Under the pieces are notes generated by a model. The model was not told the origin of the DNA and did not search any database. It saw only the letters and a list, made by a program, of their open reading frames with translations. Positions 24,764 to 32,261 of a DNA stretch of 33,945 nucleotides are shown here, one piece after another. The stretch covers positions 1 through 33,945 of the forward strand of contig SCQY01000266.1 of assembly GCA_004298665.1 (NCBI GenBank), read 5' to 3'. Made by a program: the position numbers and the translations under genes. The stretch's first letter is position 1, and each line of letters opens with the position of its first letter. The stretch is from a bacterium. Lineage in GTDB: Bacteria; Vulcanimicrobiota; Vulcanimicrobiia; Vulcanimicrobiales; SCRA01.

Positions 24764-25228
24764 ATGGCGCATGTATTCTACGAGAGCGAGGTAGCCTGCG
24801 CGCCCGATCAGATCGTGGATCGGCTTCGGCATGCCCTAGCCCCCGAAGACTCCGACCAGCCGGGAACCTGGTACGAGCTGGACGTCCCCTTCGAGGACCT
24901 TCATCTCCCGCGGCTGGGGCGCTTCACGCGCAAGGTACTGATGAATCTCGGGGAGCCCGAACAGCGTACCTATGCTACCCTGATGCCGATCGTTTGGCGC
25001 GTCACCGACAGCCGGGCCTTTCCGGAGTTCCGCGGCTGGATCGAAGTGGTACCGCTCTCGGCTACGCGAACCCAGTTGGCGATCTTGGGTGACTATACCC
25101 CACCACTCGGCCCCTTGGGATTGATGATCGATAGAGTCGGGGGGAATGCCGTAGCCGAGATTACCGTTCGCCGCCTCCTCCAGCGCCTGCGTCTCGTACT
25201 CGAGGATGGGGTACGTAGCCGTGGATGA
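24764..25228 (+). CDS. SRPBCC family protein, copy 4
   Basis: 154 aa. N-terminal YELDVPFEDLHLPRLGRFTR matches copy 1, and the signature GDYTPPLGPLGLMIDRVGG with following helix (AVAEITVRRLLQRLRLVLED) matches copies 1 and 3. Its stop overlaps the phosphoketolase start (ATGA, 4 nt), so it is translationally coupled to xfp and probably first gene of the xfp-ackA operon. That coupling ties this protein family to the energy-stress pathway. Ligand unknown. Confidence 0.87.
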   Translation: MAHVFYESEVACAPDQIVDRLRHALAPEDSDQPGTWYELDVPFEDLHLPRLGRFTRKVLMNLGEPEQRTYATLMPIVWRVTDSRAFPEFRGWIEVVPLSATRTQLAILGDYTPPLGPLGLMIDRVGGNAVAEITVRRLLQRLRLVLEDGVRSRG

Positions 25229-27534
25229 GCGTTGGCCACTATCTGCGAGCTGTTGACTATCTGGGGGCGGCGCAGCTCTACCTGCGGGAGAACGTCCTGT
25301 TGCGCCGGCCGCTGCGCGCGGAGCACATCAAGCCGCGCTTGATCGGCCACTGGGGAACGCAGCCGGGCCTCAACCTCATCTACGCCCACCTCAACGTTCT
25401 GATCCAGCGCAGCAATACGCGCGTGCTACTGGTGGTGGGCCCCGGTCACGGCGCCCCGGCGATCCTGGCCAATCTCTACCTCGAGGGAAGCCTCCTTGCG
25501 CGCCATCCCGAGCTCAGCCTCGACGAGGCGGGCGCGACGGCCTTCGTGCGGCGCTTCTCCTGGCCCGGCGGGGCTGCCAGTCATCTGACGCCGGCGACTC
25601 CCGGGGCGATTCACGAGGGCGGCGAGCTGGGCTACGCTCTCCTGCACGCCATGGGCGCCGCCTTCGACCGTCCCGATCTGCTGGTGGCGTGCGTCGTGGG
25701 CGACGGTGAAGCCGAGACGGGACCGGCTGCTGCGTCGTGGCCCCTGGTGCGGCTGCTCGACCCGGCGACCTGCGGAGCGGTCTTGCCGATCCTGCATCTC
25801 AACGGATACAAGCTTTCGGCGCCGACGTTTCTGGGGCGCATGGACGACCGCGAGCTGATAGAGCTCTTCGAGGGGCACGGGTACGCCGTGCACGTCGTTG
25901 CCGGGCGCAGCCACGATGAGCTGGAAGAGCCGATGCGCGCTGCGCTGGCGGCGGCCTACGAAGAGACGCTCGCCATCCGCGCACGCGCCGGCGACTCCGG
26001 GGCGGCGCGTTGGCCGTTGATCGTGCTGCGAACGCCCAAAGGCATGGGCTGTCCGGCGTTTCTCGACGGCAAGGCACTGGAAGACACCTTTCGCGCCCAC
26101 CAGGTGCCCATCGAGGACCCCGCCGGCAATCCGCAGCACCTGGCGATCCTGGAGCAATGGCTGCGCAGTTACCACCCCGAGGAGCTCTTCGACGAGAACG
26201 GCGCGCCGGTCGACGCGGTGCTGGAGGTGGTGCCGCGTCCCGACCGGCGCATGGGGATGAGTCCCTATGCCGACGGTGGTGCGCTGCTGCGCCCGCTGGC
26301 GCTGCCCTTGCTGGACGACTACGCCGCAGCGCTCGAGCGCCGCGGCGGCGAGAGTGCCGACGCCCTGCGCCGGCTGGGTCCATACCTGCGTGACGTCTTC
26401 GCTGCCAATGCGGACAGCGCAAACTTTCGCCTCTTCTCGCCCGACGAGACCATCTCCAACCACGTCGACGCGGTCTTCGAAGTGACCGGGCGCGCCTGGA
26501 CGGCCCCGCAGCGCCCCAGCGACGAGTTCCTGGCGATCGATGGGCGCGTGATGGAGGTGCTCAGCGAGCACGCCTGCCAGGGCTGGCTCGAAGGCTATCT
26601 CTTGACGGGGCGCCACGGGCTCTTCGTCTGCTACGAGGCGTTCGCAACCATCGTCGACTCCATGGTGAACCAGTACGCGAAATGGCTGAAGACGGCGGGA
26701 GAGATACCGTGGCGCACGCCGCCGGCCTCGCTCAACTATCTGCTCACCTCGCACGTTTGGCGCCAGGATCACAACGGCTATTCGCACCAGGGGCCCGGCT
26801 TCATCAACGCGCTCTTGACGAAGAAGAGCTCGGTGGTGCGCATCTATCTGCCCGCCGATGCCAATACGCTGCTGTGCGTGGTCGATCGGTGCCTGCGCAG
26901 CCGCAATAGAGTCAATCTCATCATCGCCGGTAAGCAGGAGGAGCCGCAGTGGCTCTCCCTGGAGGAGGCCCGCGAGCACTGCGCGCGCGGCGCCTCCGCA
27001 TGGGAGTGGGCGAGCAACGATGGCGGCGCCCCCGACGTCGTGCTGGCAGCGGCCGGTGACGTTCCGACGCAGGAGGTGTTGGCCGCCGCTTGGCTCTTGC
27101 AGCGGGATTTTCCCGAGCTGCGTCTGCGCGTCGTCAACGTGGTGGACCTGCTGACCCTGGACCCGGACCATCCTCACGGCTTGGACGATTCCGCCTTCGA
27201 GCGCCTGTTCGCGCGCGACGCGCCGGTGGTCTTCGCCTTCCATGGATTTCCGCGCGTGATCCACGAGCTGATCTACCGTCGATTCGACCCCGAGCGCTTT
27301 CACGTGCGAGGCTACATGGAAGAGGGCACGACGACAACGCCCTTCGACATGGTGGTGCGCAACGGCTTGAGCCGCTTTCAGATAGCCAGCGAGGCGCTGC
27401 GGCGCGCCGGCCGGCTGCGTTCGCGGGCCGGTGCCTTGATCGGTGCGTACAGCGCACGCTTGGCAGAGCACCGCGCCTACATCGAGGAGCACGGCGAAGA
27501 TCTCCCGGAGATCACGCAGTGGCGTTGGAGCTGA
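25225..27534 (+). CDS. xfp: Xylulose-5-phosphate/fructose-6-phosphate phosphoketolase
   Basis: Thiamine-diphosphate enzyme splitting xylulose-5-P or fructose-6-P with phosphate into acetyl-phosphate and an aldose phosphate, cytosolic. 769 aa, family length about 790. Seen: GHWGTQPGLNLIYAHLNVLI, GPGHGAPAILANLYLEGS, TPP-binding GDGEAETGP, central GWLEGYLLTGRHGLFVCYEA, SHVWRQDHNGYSHQGPGFI and C-terminal HVRGYMEEGTTTTPFDMVV. The ATG overlaps the SRPBCC4 stop; acetate kinase starts 1 nt after its stop. The pair makes acetate plus ATP from sugar phosphates without respiration, useful under oxygen or energy limitation. Substrate preference cannot be read from sequence by eye. Confidence 0.97.
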   Translation: MSVGHYLRAVDYLGAAQLYLRENVLLRRPLRAEHIKPRLIGHWGTQPGLNLIYAHLNVLIQRSNTRVLLVVGPGHGAPAILANLYLEGSLLARHPELSLDEAGATAFVRRFSWPGGAASHLTPATPGAIHEGGELGYALLHAMGAAFDRPDLLVACVVGDGEAETGPAAASWPLVRLLDPATCGAVLPILHLNGYKLSAPTFLGRMDDRELIELFEGHGYAVHVVAGRSHDELEEPMRAALAAAYEETLAIRARAGDSGAARWPLIVLRTPKGMGCPAFLDGKALEDTFRAHQVPIEDPAGNPQHLAILEQWLRSYHPEELFDENGAPVDAVLEVVPRPDRRMGMSPYADGGALLRPLALPLLDDYAAALERRGGESADALRRLGPYLRDVFAANADSANFRLFSPDETISNHVDAVFEVTGRAWTAPQRPSDEFLAIDGRVMEVLSEHACQGWLEGYLLTGRHGLFVCYEAFATIVDSMVNQYAKWLKTAGEIPWRTPPASLNYLLTSHVWRQDHNGYSHQGPGFINALLTKKSSVVRIYLPADANTLLCVVDRCLRSRNRVNLIIAGKQEEPQWLSLEEAREHCARGASAWEWASNDGGAPDVVLAAAGDVPTQEVLAAAWLLQRDFPELRLRVVNVVDLLTLDPDHPHGLDDSAFERLFARDAPVVFAFHGFPRVIHELIYRRFDPERFHVRGYMEEGTTTTPFDMVVRNGLSRFQIASEALRRAGRLRSRAGALIGAYSARLAEHRAYIEEHGEDLPEITQWRWS

Positions 27535-27535
27535 C

Positions 27536-28684
27536 ATGGAGATCATCACGCTCAACGTGGGTTCGAGCAGCCTGCGCGCCGGCGTCGTGCGCTGGGTGGG
27601 GGACGATGCTTCCACGGCGTTCGAGCGGGTGGGGAGCCTCGACGACGCGACGGCTATCCTAGCGGCGCTGGAGGCGTACGAGCATACGCACGAGAGTGTG
27701 CTCGCCGTCGCTCATCGCGTGGTTCACGCAGGGCGTATGACCGCGCGCGCCGAGGTGCTGGACGAGGCGCTGGAGCGGGAGATCGAGCGCGCGACGCCGC
27801 TGGCGCCGCATCACAACCCGGCGGCGTTGCGCGTCATCAATCTGGCGCGCCAATGTTTTCCCCGCCTGCCGCAGGTGGCCGCCTTCGACAGCGCCTTTCA
27901 CGCCACGTTGCCGTTGCGCAGCGCCGTCTATCCCTTACCCTACGCGTGGTTCGAACGCGGCGTACGCCGCCTGGGTTTCCACGGCCTGAGCCATGCCTAT
28001 GCTTCGCGCCGCGCGGCGAAGCTGCTACGGCGGCCCCCGTCGGAGACGAACGCGATCGTCTGCCACCTCGGGAGCGGGGCATCGCTGTGCGCCGTGGCAG
28101 GGGGCTGCAGCGTCGACACGACCATGGGCTATACGCCGCTCGAGGGGCTCATGATGGGGACCCGCTCGGGGAGTCTCGACCCCGGCATCCTGTTCCATGC
28201 CCTTCGCGAAGGCGCCGCGCCCGAGCGCCTGGAGCAGATTGTCGACACGGAGTCCGGCTTCGCGGGACTGGCAGGGCGCAGCAATGTGCGCGAGGTTCTG
28301 GAGGCGGCCTCGGCAGGCGAGGAACGCGCTTGCCTGGCAGTCGACGTCTACGTTCATCGTCTGCGGCGCGAGATGGCCGCCATGCTGGCATCCTTGACGC
28401 ACGTTCACGCGCTGGTCTTCACGGGCGGGGTCGGCGAGCATGCGCCGTCGATTCGCGAGCGCGCCTGCCGCGGTTTCGAAACCGTGGGTTGGACCATTGA
28501 CGCAGCGGCAAACGAAGGCAGCGCGACCGACGATCGTGACGTCGCCGCAGCGTCTTCGCGGACCCGGATCTTCGTGATCCACGCGCGCGAGGACATCGAG
28601 ATGGCACGAGCAACCCGAGACCTGCTGGCGCCGCAGCGTCGTGGAAGCGTGCCAGGAGATTCGGCGACGCCCGCGCGAACGTAG
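27536..28684 (+). CDS. ackA: Acetate kinase
   Basis: Transfers phosphate from acetyl-phosphate to ADP, forming acetate and ATP. 382 aa, slightly shorter than the common ~400. Signatures: LNVGSSSLRAGV near the start, AHRVVHAGR, LAPHHNPAAL, AFDSAFHATLP, FHGLSHAYASRRAA, CHLGSGASLCAV and TMGYTPLEGLMMGTRSGSLD; C-terminal VFTGGVGEHAPSIRE. The ATG lies 1 nt after the xfp stop, indicating an operon. No phosphotransacetylase is adjacent, so acetyl-phosphate probably comes from the phosphoketolase. The tail beyond residue 370 (RRGSVPGDSATPART) is not conserved. Confidence 0.95.
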   Translation: MEIITLNVGSSSLRAGVVRWVGDDASTAFERVGSLDDATAILAALEAYEHTHESVLAVAHRVVHAGRMTARAEVLDEALEREIERATPLAPHHNPAALRVINLARQCFPRLPQVAAFDSAFHATLPLRSAVYPLPYAWFERGVRRLGFHGLSHAYASRRAAKLLRRPPSETNAIVCHLGSGASLCAVAGGCSVDTTMGYTPLEGLMMGTRSGSLDPGILFHALREGAAPERLEQIVDTESGFAGLAGRSNVREVLEAASAGEERACLAVDVYVHRLRREMAAMLASLTHVHALVFTGGVGEHAPSIRERACRGFETVGWTIDAAANEGSATDDRDVAAASSRTRIFVIHAREDIEMARATRDLLAPQRRGSVPGDSATPART

Positions 28685-28728
28685 CCACCGCATGGTTGCG
28701 TTCATTCTGGTCCTCGTGTATCCCGCTC

Positions 28729-29958
28729 ATGGATGAGCCAGGCGCGATGATCGTCGTTGGGGCGGGCCTCACGGGCGGGCGCGCCGCGGAGGCGCTGCGT
28801 CAGCAAGGATATGCTGGGCGCGTCGTGCTGGTGGGCGAGGAGCCCGAGCGTCCCTACGAGCGCCCGCCGCTCTCCAAGGAGCTATTGCGCGGGGAGAAGC
28901 GCAGCAGCGAGTTCTTTCTGCGTTCCGAGCCGTACTACGCGGAGCAGCGGATCGAGCTTCGTCTGAACACGCGCGTCGAGCGCATCGACGCGCAGGCGCA
29001 CCGTGCCCTGCTCTCCGGCGGCAGCGTCCTCTCGTACGATCGGTTGCTGATTGCCACGGGCTGCACGGTCCGCCGGCTGCGCGTGCCTGGAACGGAGTTG
29101 CGGGGCCTTCACTACCTGCGGACGCTGCGCGATGCCGATGCGATCGCAAGCGCGCTCGCTGCGCGGCCGAACGTGCTGGTAGTTGGAGCCGGCTTCATCG
29201 GATGCGAAGTCGCGGCCTCGGCGCGCATGCTGGGCTGCCATGTCACGATGATCGATGTCGCCACGCCGCTGGCGGCGGTGATCGGCGAGCGGCTGGGACA
29301 GTGGATCGCCTCCATGCATCGCGCTCACGGCGTTGACGTGCGGGTGGGCGTTGGTGTCGCTGCCTTCCACGGGACTGAGCGCGTTGAGACGGCGCTCCTC
29401 GACAACGGTGAGGAGGTGCCCTGTGGTCTGGTGGTGATCGGTGTAGGCGTCATGCCCAACATCCCTGCCGTGGAGGGGGCGACGCTCGACGTGCAGGACG
29501 GCATCGTCGTAGACGAACGGTGCCGCACCAGCATCGCCGACCTCTACGCCGCGGGGGACGTGGCGAGCTGGCCCCATCCCGTGTGGGGCGAGCGATTGCG
29601 CGTGGAACACTTCGATCACGCCCAGAATCACGGCGTATGGGCCGCGAAGTGCATGCTGGGCGAAACCAAGCCGTACGCCCCGGTGCCGTTCTTCTGGTCC
29701 GACCAGTACGATCGCTCGATACAATACGTGGGCTATGCGCCGCGCTGGAACGATCTGGTGCTGCGCGCAAGCCCCGAGAGCGGTTCGTTCAGCGCGTTTT
29801 ACCTCATGGATGGGCGGCTGCAGGCATGCTTTGCCGTCAACCGATTCAAGGATATCTCAGCGGCCAGGCGGCTGCTGCGAACCCGCTCGACGATCGACCC
29901 GGAACTGCTTGCCGATGAGTCGGTCGATCTCAAGAAATTGCTCGTCGAACCGGCGTGA
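28729..29958 (+). CDS. FAD-dependent ferredoxin/rubredoxin reductase-like oxidoreductase
   Basis: 409 aa, pyridine nucleotide-disulfide oxidoreductase superfamily, closest in pattern to dioxygenase ferredoxin reductases (BphA4/HcaD). FAD motif VVGAGLTGGRAAEALR, then ERPYERPPLSKELL, LLIATGCTVRRL, NAD(P) motif VVGAGFIGCEVAASARMLG, and YAAGDVASWP; C-terminal reductase domain from about residue 310 (FFWSDQYDRSIQYVG). No CXXC redox pair is seen, so it is not a thioredoxin-reductase type. It would move electrons from NAD(P)H to a ferredoxin, rubredoxin or cytochrome-like partner; none is adjacent, but the DUF2249/membrane gene set follows within 50 nt. The start is uncertain between 28729 and 28747. 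Confidence 0.9.
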   Translation: MDEPGAMIVVGAGLTGGRAAEALRQQGYAGRVVLVGEEPERPYERPPLSKELLRGEKRSSEFFLRSEPYYAEQRIELRLNTRVERIDAQAHRALLSGGSVLSYDRLLIATGCTVRRLRVPGTELRGLHYLRTLRDADAIASALAARPNVLVVGAGFIGCEVAASARMLGCHVTMIDVATPLAAVIGERLGQWIASMHRAHGVDVRVGVGVAAFHGTERVETALLDNGEEVPCGLVVIGVGVMPNIPAVEGATLDVQDGIVVDERCRTSIADLYAAGDVASWPHPVWGERLRVEHFDHAQNHGVWAAKCMLGETKPYAPVPFFWSDQYDRSIQYVGYAPRWNDLVLRASPESGSFSAFYLMDGRLQACFAVNRFKDISAARRLLRTRSTIDPELLADESVDLKKLLVEPA

Positions 29959-30005
29959 GACTCGGGTCGCTGTCCGCTACGGCTCCTCAGACGTACGATG
30001 GCAGC

Positions 30006-30254
30006 ATGATCGAACTCGACGTCCGCCCGCTTCCGCCGGGCCGCAAGCACACCACCATCTTCGAGAAATACGAAGCGCTCGCGCAAGGCGATACCCTGCG
30101 CATCATCAACGACCACGACCCGCGTCCGCTGCGCTTCGAACTCGACCACGACTACCCCAACACGTTCTCGTGGGAGTACGCGCAGAAGGGGCCCGACATC
30201 TGGCTCGTCGACATCAAGAAGACCGCTGCTCTAGGCGAGCGCGTTGCGGATTAA
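30006..30254 (+). CDS. DUF2249 protein, copy 1
   Basis: 82 aa. Shows the DUF2249 (TusA/SirA-like fold) pattern: N-terminal LDVRPLPPGRKHTTIFEKYE, central INDHDPRPLRFELDHDYP, C-terminal WLVDIKKTA. The ATG at 30006 matches the domain start. No Cys is present, so a TusA-like persulfide chemistry is unlikely. DUF2249 proteins are often found near hemerythrin, nitrite or NO-reductase genes; their biochemical role is unknown. It begins the tight five-gene set and follows the reductase by 47 nt. Confidence 0.88.
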   Translation: MIELDVRPLPPGRKHTTIFEKYEALAQGDTLRIINDHDPRPLRFELDHDYPNTFSWEYAQKGPDIWLVDIKKTAALGERVAD

Positions 30255-30259
30255 CTGAC

Positions 30260-30487
30260 GTGGAACCGAAAGTCCTCGACGTACGGCCTTACCACGAGCG
30301 TGGCGAGGAGCCGTATCAGGCGATTATGGATGCCGTCGACTCTCTCGAACCGGGGCAGGCGTTCCTGCTCATCAATACGTTCGAACCCACTCCGCTCTAC
30401 CGCGTGATGGATCGCAAGGGTTTCGGCCACGAGTGCACGCGCGTAACGGACGGAGAGTTTCATATCCGCTTCGCGCCAAAGTCATGA
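30260..30487 (+). CDS. DUF2249 protein, copy 2
   Basis: 75 aa from GTG 30260, 5 nt after copy 1. Pattern KVLDVRPYHERGEEPYQAIM, then LLINTFEPTPLYRVMDRKG and HIRFAPKS: the HDPRPL box of copy 1 is FEPTPL here. A single Cys lies in GHECTRV. The stop overlaps the start of the membrane protein gene by 4 nt (ATGA). No good ribosome binding site precedes the GTG, so coupling to copy 1 is likely. Copies 1 and 2 may form a heteromer; this is inference. Confidence 0.85.
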   Translation: MEPKVLDVRPYHERGEEPYQAIMDAVDSLEPGQAFLLINTFEPTPLYRVMDRKGFGHECTRVTDGEFHIRFAPKS

Positions 30488-31683
30488 TCTCATCGGGTGA
30501 GAGCGTCAGCGATCCGGCGGGGAGCGGGGCGCTCCTCGCCGTCGCGCTGGCGTTCTTTCTTTGCGGCTGCATCGAGCTCATCGTGAGCGGCGCCTCGCTG
30601 CTCACGCTCCACGCGTTCGCCGCCTTCATCGTCATGGCGGTCGTGGGCGCCTCCAACCAGCTCGTGCCGGTGCTCACGGGCGCCAAGGCGGCTCCCGCGC
30701 GCACCGTCATGCTGCTTTCGGCGCCGCTGGTGCTTGGATTCTTGTTCCTGCTGGGCGGCTTCCACGGCATCCATGCGCTCTTCACGGTTGCGGGGCCGCT
30801 GCTCTTCGTGGGAGTGGCGGCGTGGGCGATCTGGACCATCAATCGCATTCGTACCGCTCCGCTCGAGGCGCAGACGCGCGCCGCCGTCATCACGGCGGCC
30901 GTGGCCTTCATCGCCGCGGCAGGCATCGGCGCGGTGATGGCTTTGGCGTTGGATGGCCGCGCGCCCGCGGGGGCGCTGCTCCTGGCGCCCACGCACGCTT
31001 CGCTCGTGGTGATCGCCTTCGCTAGCACGTTCGTCTTTGCGGTCTCCTATCGTTTCGTGCCGATGTTCTCGCTCGCGCATACGACCGAAGGACGTTGGAC
31101 GCGCAGCGCGCAGTGGACGATCGCCATCGCGGGTGTGGCCGGCGGACTGGTATTCCTCAGCATCTGGTACATGCGTGCCGGCTCCATCATCGCGATCGTG
31201 TCGGTGATCGCCGCCATCGTCGTGCATCTGCAGACGTTGAAGAAGCGTATGCGCAAGAAGATCGACGTGAGCCTGCGCTATGCCTCCGCAGCCTGGGTCT
31301 TCGCGCTGCTCGCCGCATGCTGCACCCTGGGCGCCACCTGGCACCCGGATAAGGCGCCGGCCGCCGTGGCTTTCGCCATCCTGGGTTGGCTCTCGCTCTC
31401 GATCTTGGGCTACTCCTACAAGGTGGTAGGCTTCTTGGCCTGGGAGTACGCCCGGCGCATGCATCCGACGGCGAAACTCCCGCCGCTAGGAAACGCCGTG
31501 CCGGAGCGCGCATCGAATGTGAGCCTGGCGCTGCTGACAGCCGGTGCGCTGGGTGCCGCGCTCGCCACGGCGTTTGCCCCGGAGGCGCTGCGCTTGGCAG
31601 CCGTGATCTATGCGGCAGGCGGCGTCGGCGCGGTGGCGGTGCTTACCCGGCTGGGCTGGAAGTACGTGGGGTTGAAGGTATGA
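30484..31683 (+). CDS. Polytopic membrane protein, heme-copper-oxidase-I/NnrS-like
   Basis: 399 aa with about 11-12 hydrophobic segments, inner membrane. Two internal segments share the pattern H-x(8-13)-G/A-x-S-x-x-VP: LHAFAAFIVMAVVGASNQLV and THASLVVIAFASTFVFAVSY (then RFVPMFS), a repeat seen in subunit-I-like and NnrS-like proteins, where the His may bind heme. The His count and the HNxxG/HH motifs of a true oxidase are absent, so oxygen reduction is unlikely. It overlaps DUF2249 genes at both ends by 4 nt, so it is certainly part of that operon. A heme- or redox-linked role such as NO handling is inferred, not shown. Confidence 0.83.
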   Translation: MISSGESVSDPAGSGALLAVALAFFLCGCIELIVSGASLLTLHAFAAFIVMAVVGASNQLVPVLTGAKAAPARTVMLLSAPLVLGFLFLLGGFHGIHALFTVAGPLLFVGVAAWAIWTINRIRTAPLEAQTRAAVITAAVAFIAAAGIGAVMALALDGRAPAGALLLAPTHASLVVIAFASTFVFAVSYRFVPMFSLAHTTEGRWTRSAQWTIAIAGVAGGLVFLSIWYMRAGSIIAIVSVIAAIVVHLQTLKKRMRKKIDVSLRYASAAWVFALLAACCTLGATWHPDKAPAAVAFAILGWLSLSILGYSYKVVGFLAWEYARRMHPTAKLPPLGNAVPERASNVSLALLTAGALGAALATAFAPEALRLAAVIYAAGGVGAVAVLTRLGWKYVGLKV

Positions 31684-31898
31684 GCGACATCCATCTGGAC
31701 AACCGAGGGCTCCATCCGCCGGAGCCCATGATTCGCATCCTCGAAGCGCTCGACAACATGCAGGGCCCTGGGAAGCTCACGGCTATCATGGAGCGTCAGC
31801 CGCGCTTTCTGTTTCCGGAATTGGAGACGCGCGGACTGCGCTACACCTGTGAGCCTAGCGGTGAAGGGTACCTGTTGACGGTGGAGCGTGACGCATGA
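31680..31898 (+). CDS. DUF2249 protein, copy 3
   Basis: 72 aa. ATG 31680 overlaps the membrane protein stop (ATGA), and its own stop overlaps the DUF59 start (ATGA). Pattern: IHLDNRGLHPPEPMIRILEA then ERQPRFLFPELETRG and GYLLTVERD. The central box is RQPRFLFPEL, a form of DUF2249 box in which the conserved Pro is kept. One Cys (TCEPSGEG). It is the most divergent of the stand-alone copies. Context fixes the frame and makes it a confident gene despite the small size. Confidence 0.87.
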   Translation: MSDIHLDNRGLHPPEPMIRILEALDNMQGPGKLTAIMERQPRFLFPELETRGLRYTCEPSGEGYLLTVERDA

Positions 31899-32212
31899 GT
31901 GCTGAGATGACCCCGCTGCACGAGGAAGTGCTGCAGCAACTGACGACCGTCATCGATCCCGAGTTGGGCATCGACATCGTCAACCTCGGTTTGATCTACG
32001 GGATCGGCGTCGAAGACAGCAATGGTCACGTCGACATCGTGATGACACTGACCGTACCGGGCTGTCCAATGCACGATACGATCAAGATGGACGTCGAGCG
32101 TGCCGTGACCTCCGTCCCGTGGGTGAGTGACGTCAACGTGAAGGTGACGTTCGAGCCCCCCTGGTCGCCCGAGCGGATGAGCGAGGAGGCCCATCGCCAG
32201 CTCGGCCGCTGA
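31895..32212 (+). CDS. DUF59/MIP18 family protein (SufT/PaaD-like iron-sulfur assembly factor)
   Basis: 105 aa. VIDPELGIDIVNLGLIYGIG and VMTLTVPGCPMHDTI are the family hallmarks, with the reactive Cys in PGCPM. Members help mature Fe-S proteins. It overlaps the DUF2249 copy 3 stop by 4 nt and ends the tight operon. Its presence suggests that a partner of the system is an Fe-S protein; the radical SAM protein at the window edge and the regulator are possible clients, though the regulator shows no Cys cluster pattern. Confidence 0.93.
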   Translation: MSAEMTPLHEEVLQQLTTVIDPELGIDIVNLGLIYGIGVEDSNGHVDIVMTLTVPGCPMHDTIKMDVERAVTSVPWVSDVNVKVTFEPPWSPERMSEEAHRQLGR

Positions 32213-32261
32213 ACCCCTGACGGCGAAAGGATGGCGCCGCCCTCAGCGGAAGCACCTGGGC

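Noticed and set aside
24154-25092. 312-codon plus-strand frame
   Set aside because: It crosses antisense to SRPBCC3 and out of frame through SRPBCC4, both of which have clear family motifs.
25426-27615. 729-codon open frame on the minus strand
   Set aside because: It is the exact antisense of phosphoketolase; low-complexity His/Gln/Arg composition typical of shadow frames in GC-rich DNA, no family resemblance.
30484-31683. Functional terminal oxidase or NO reductase subunit I
   Set aside because: It lacks the HNxxG/HH copper-site motifs that ccoN in this same window shows; only a distant structural resemblance remains.
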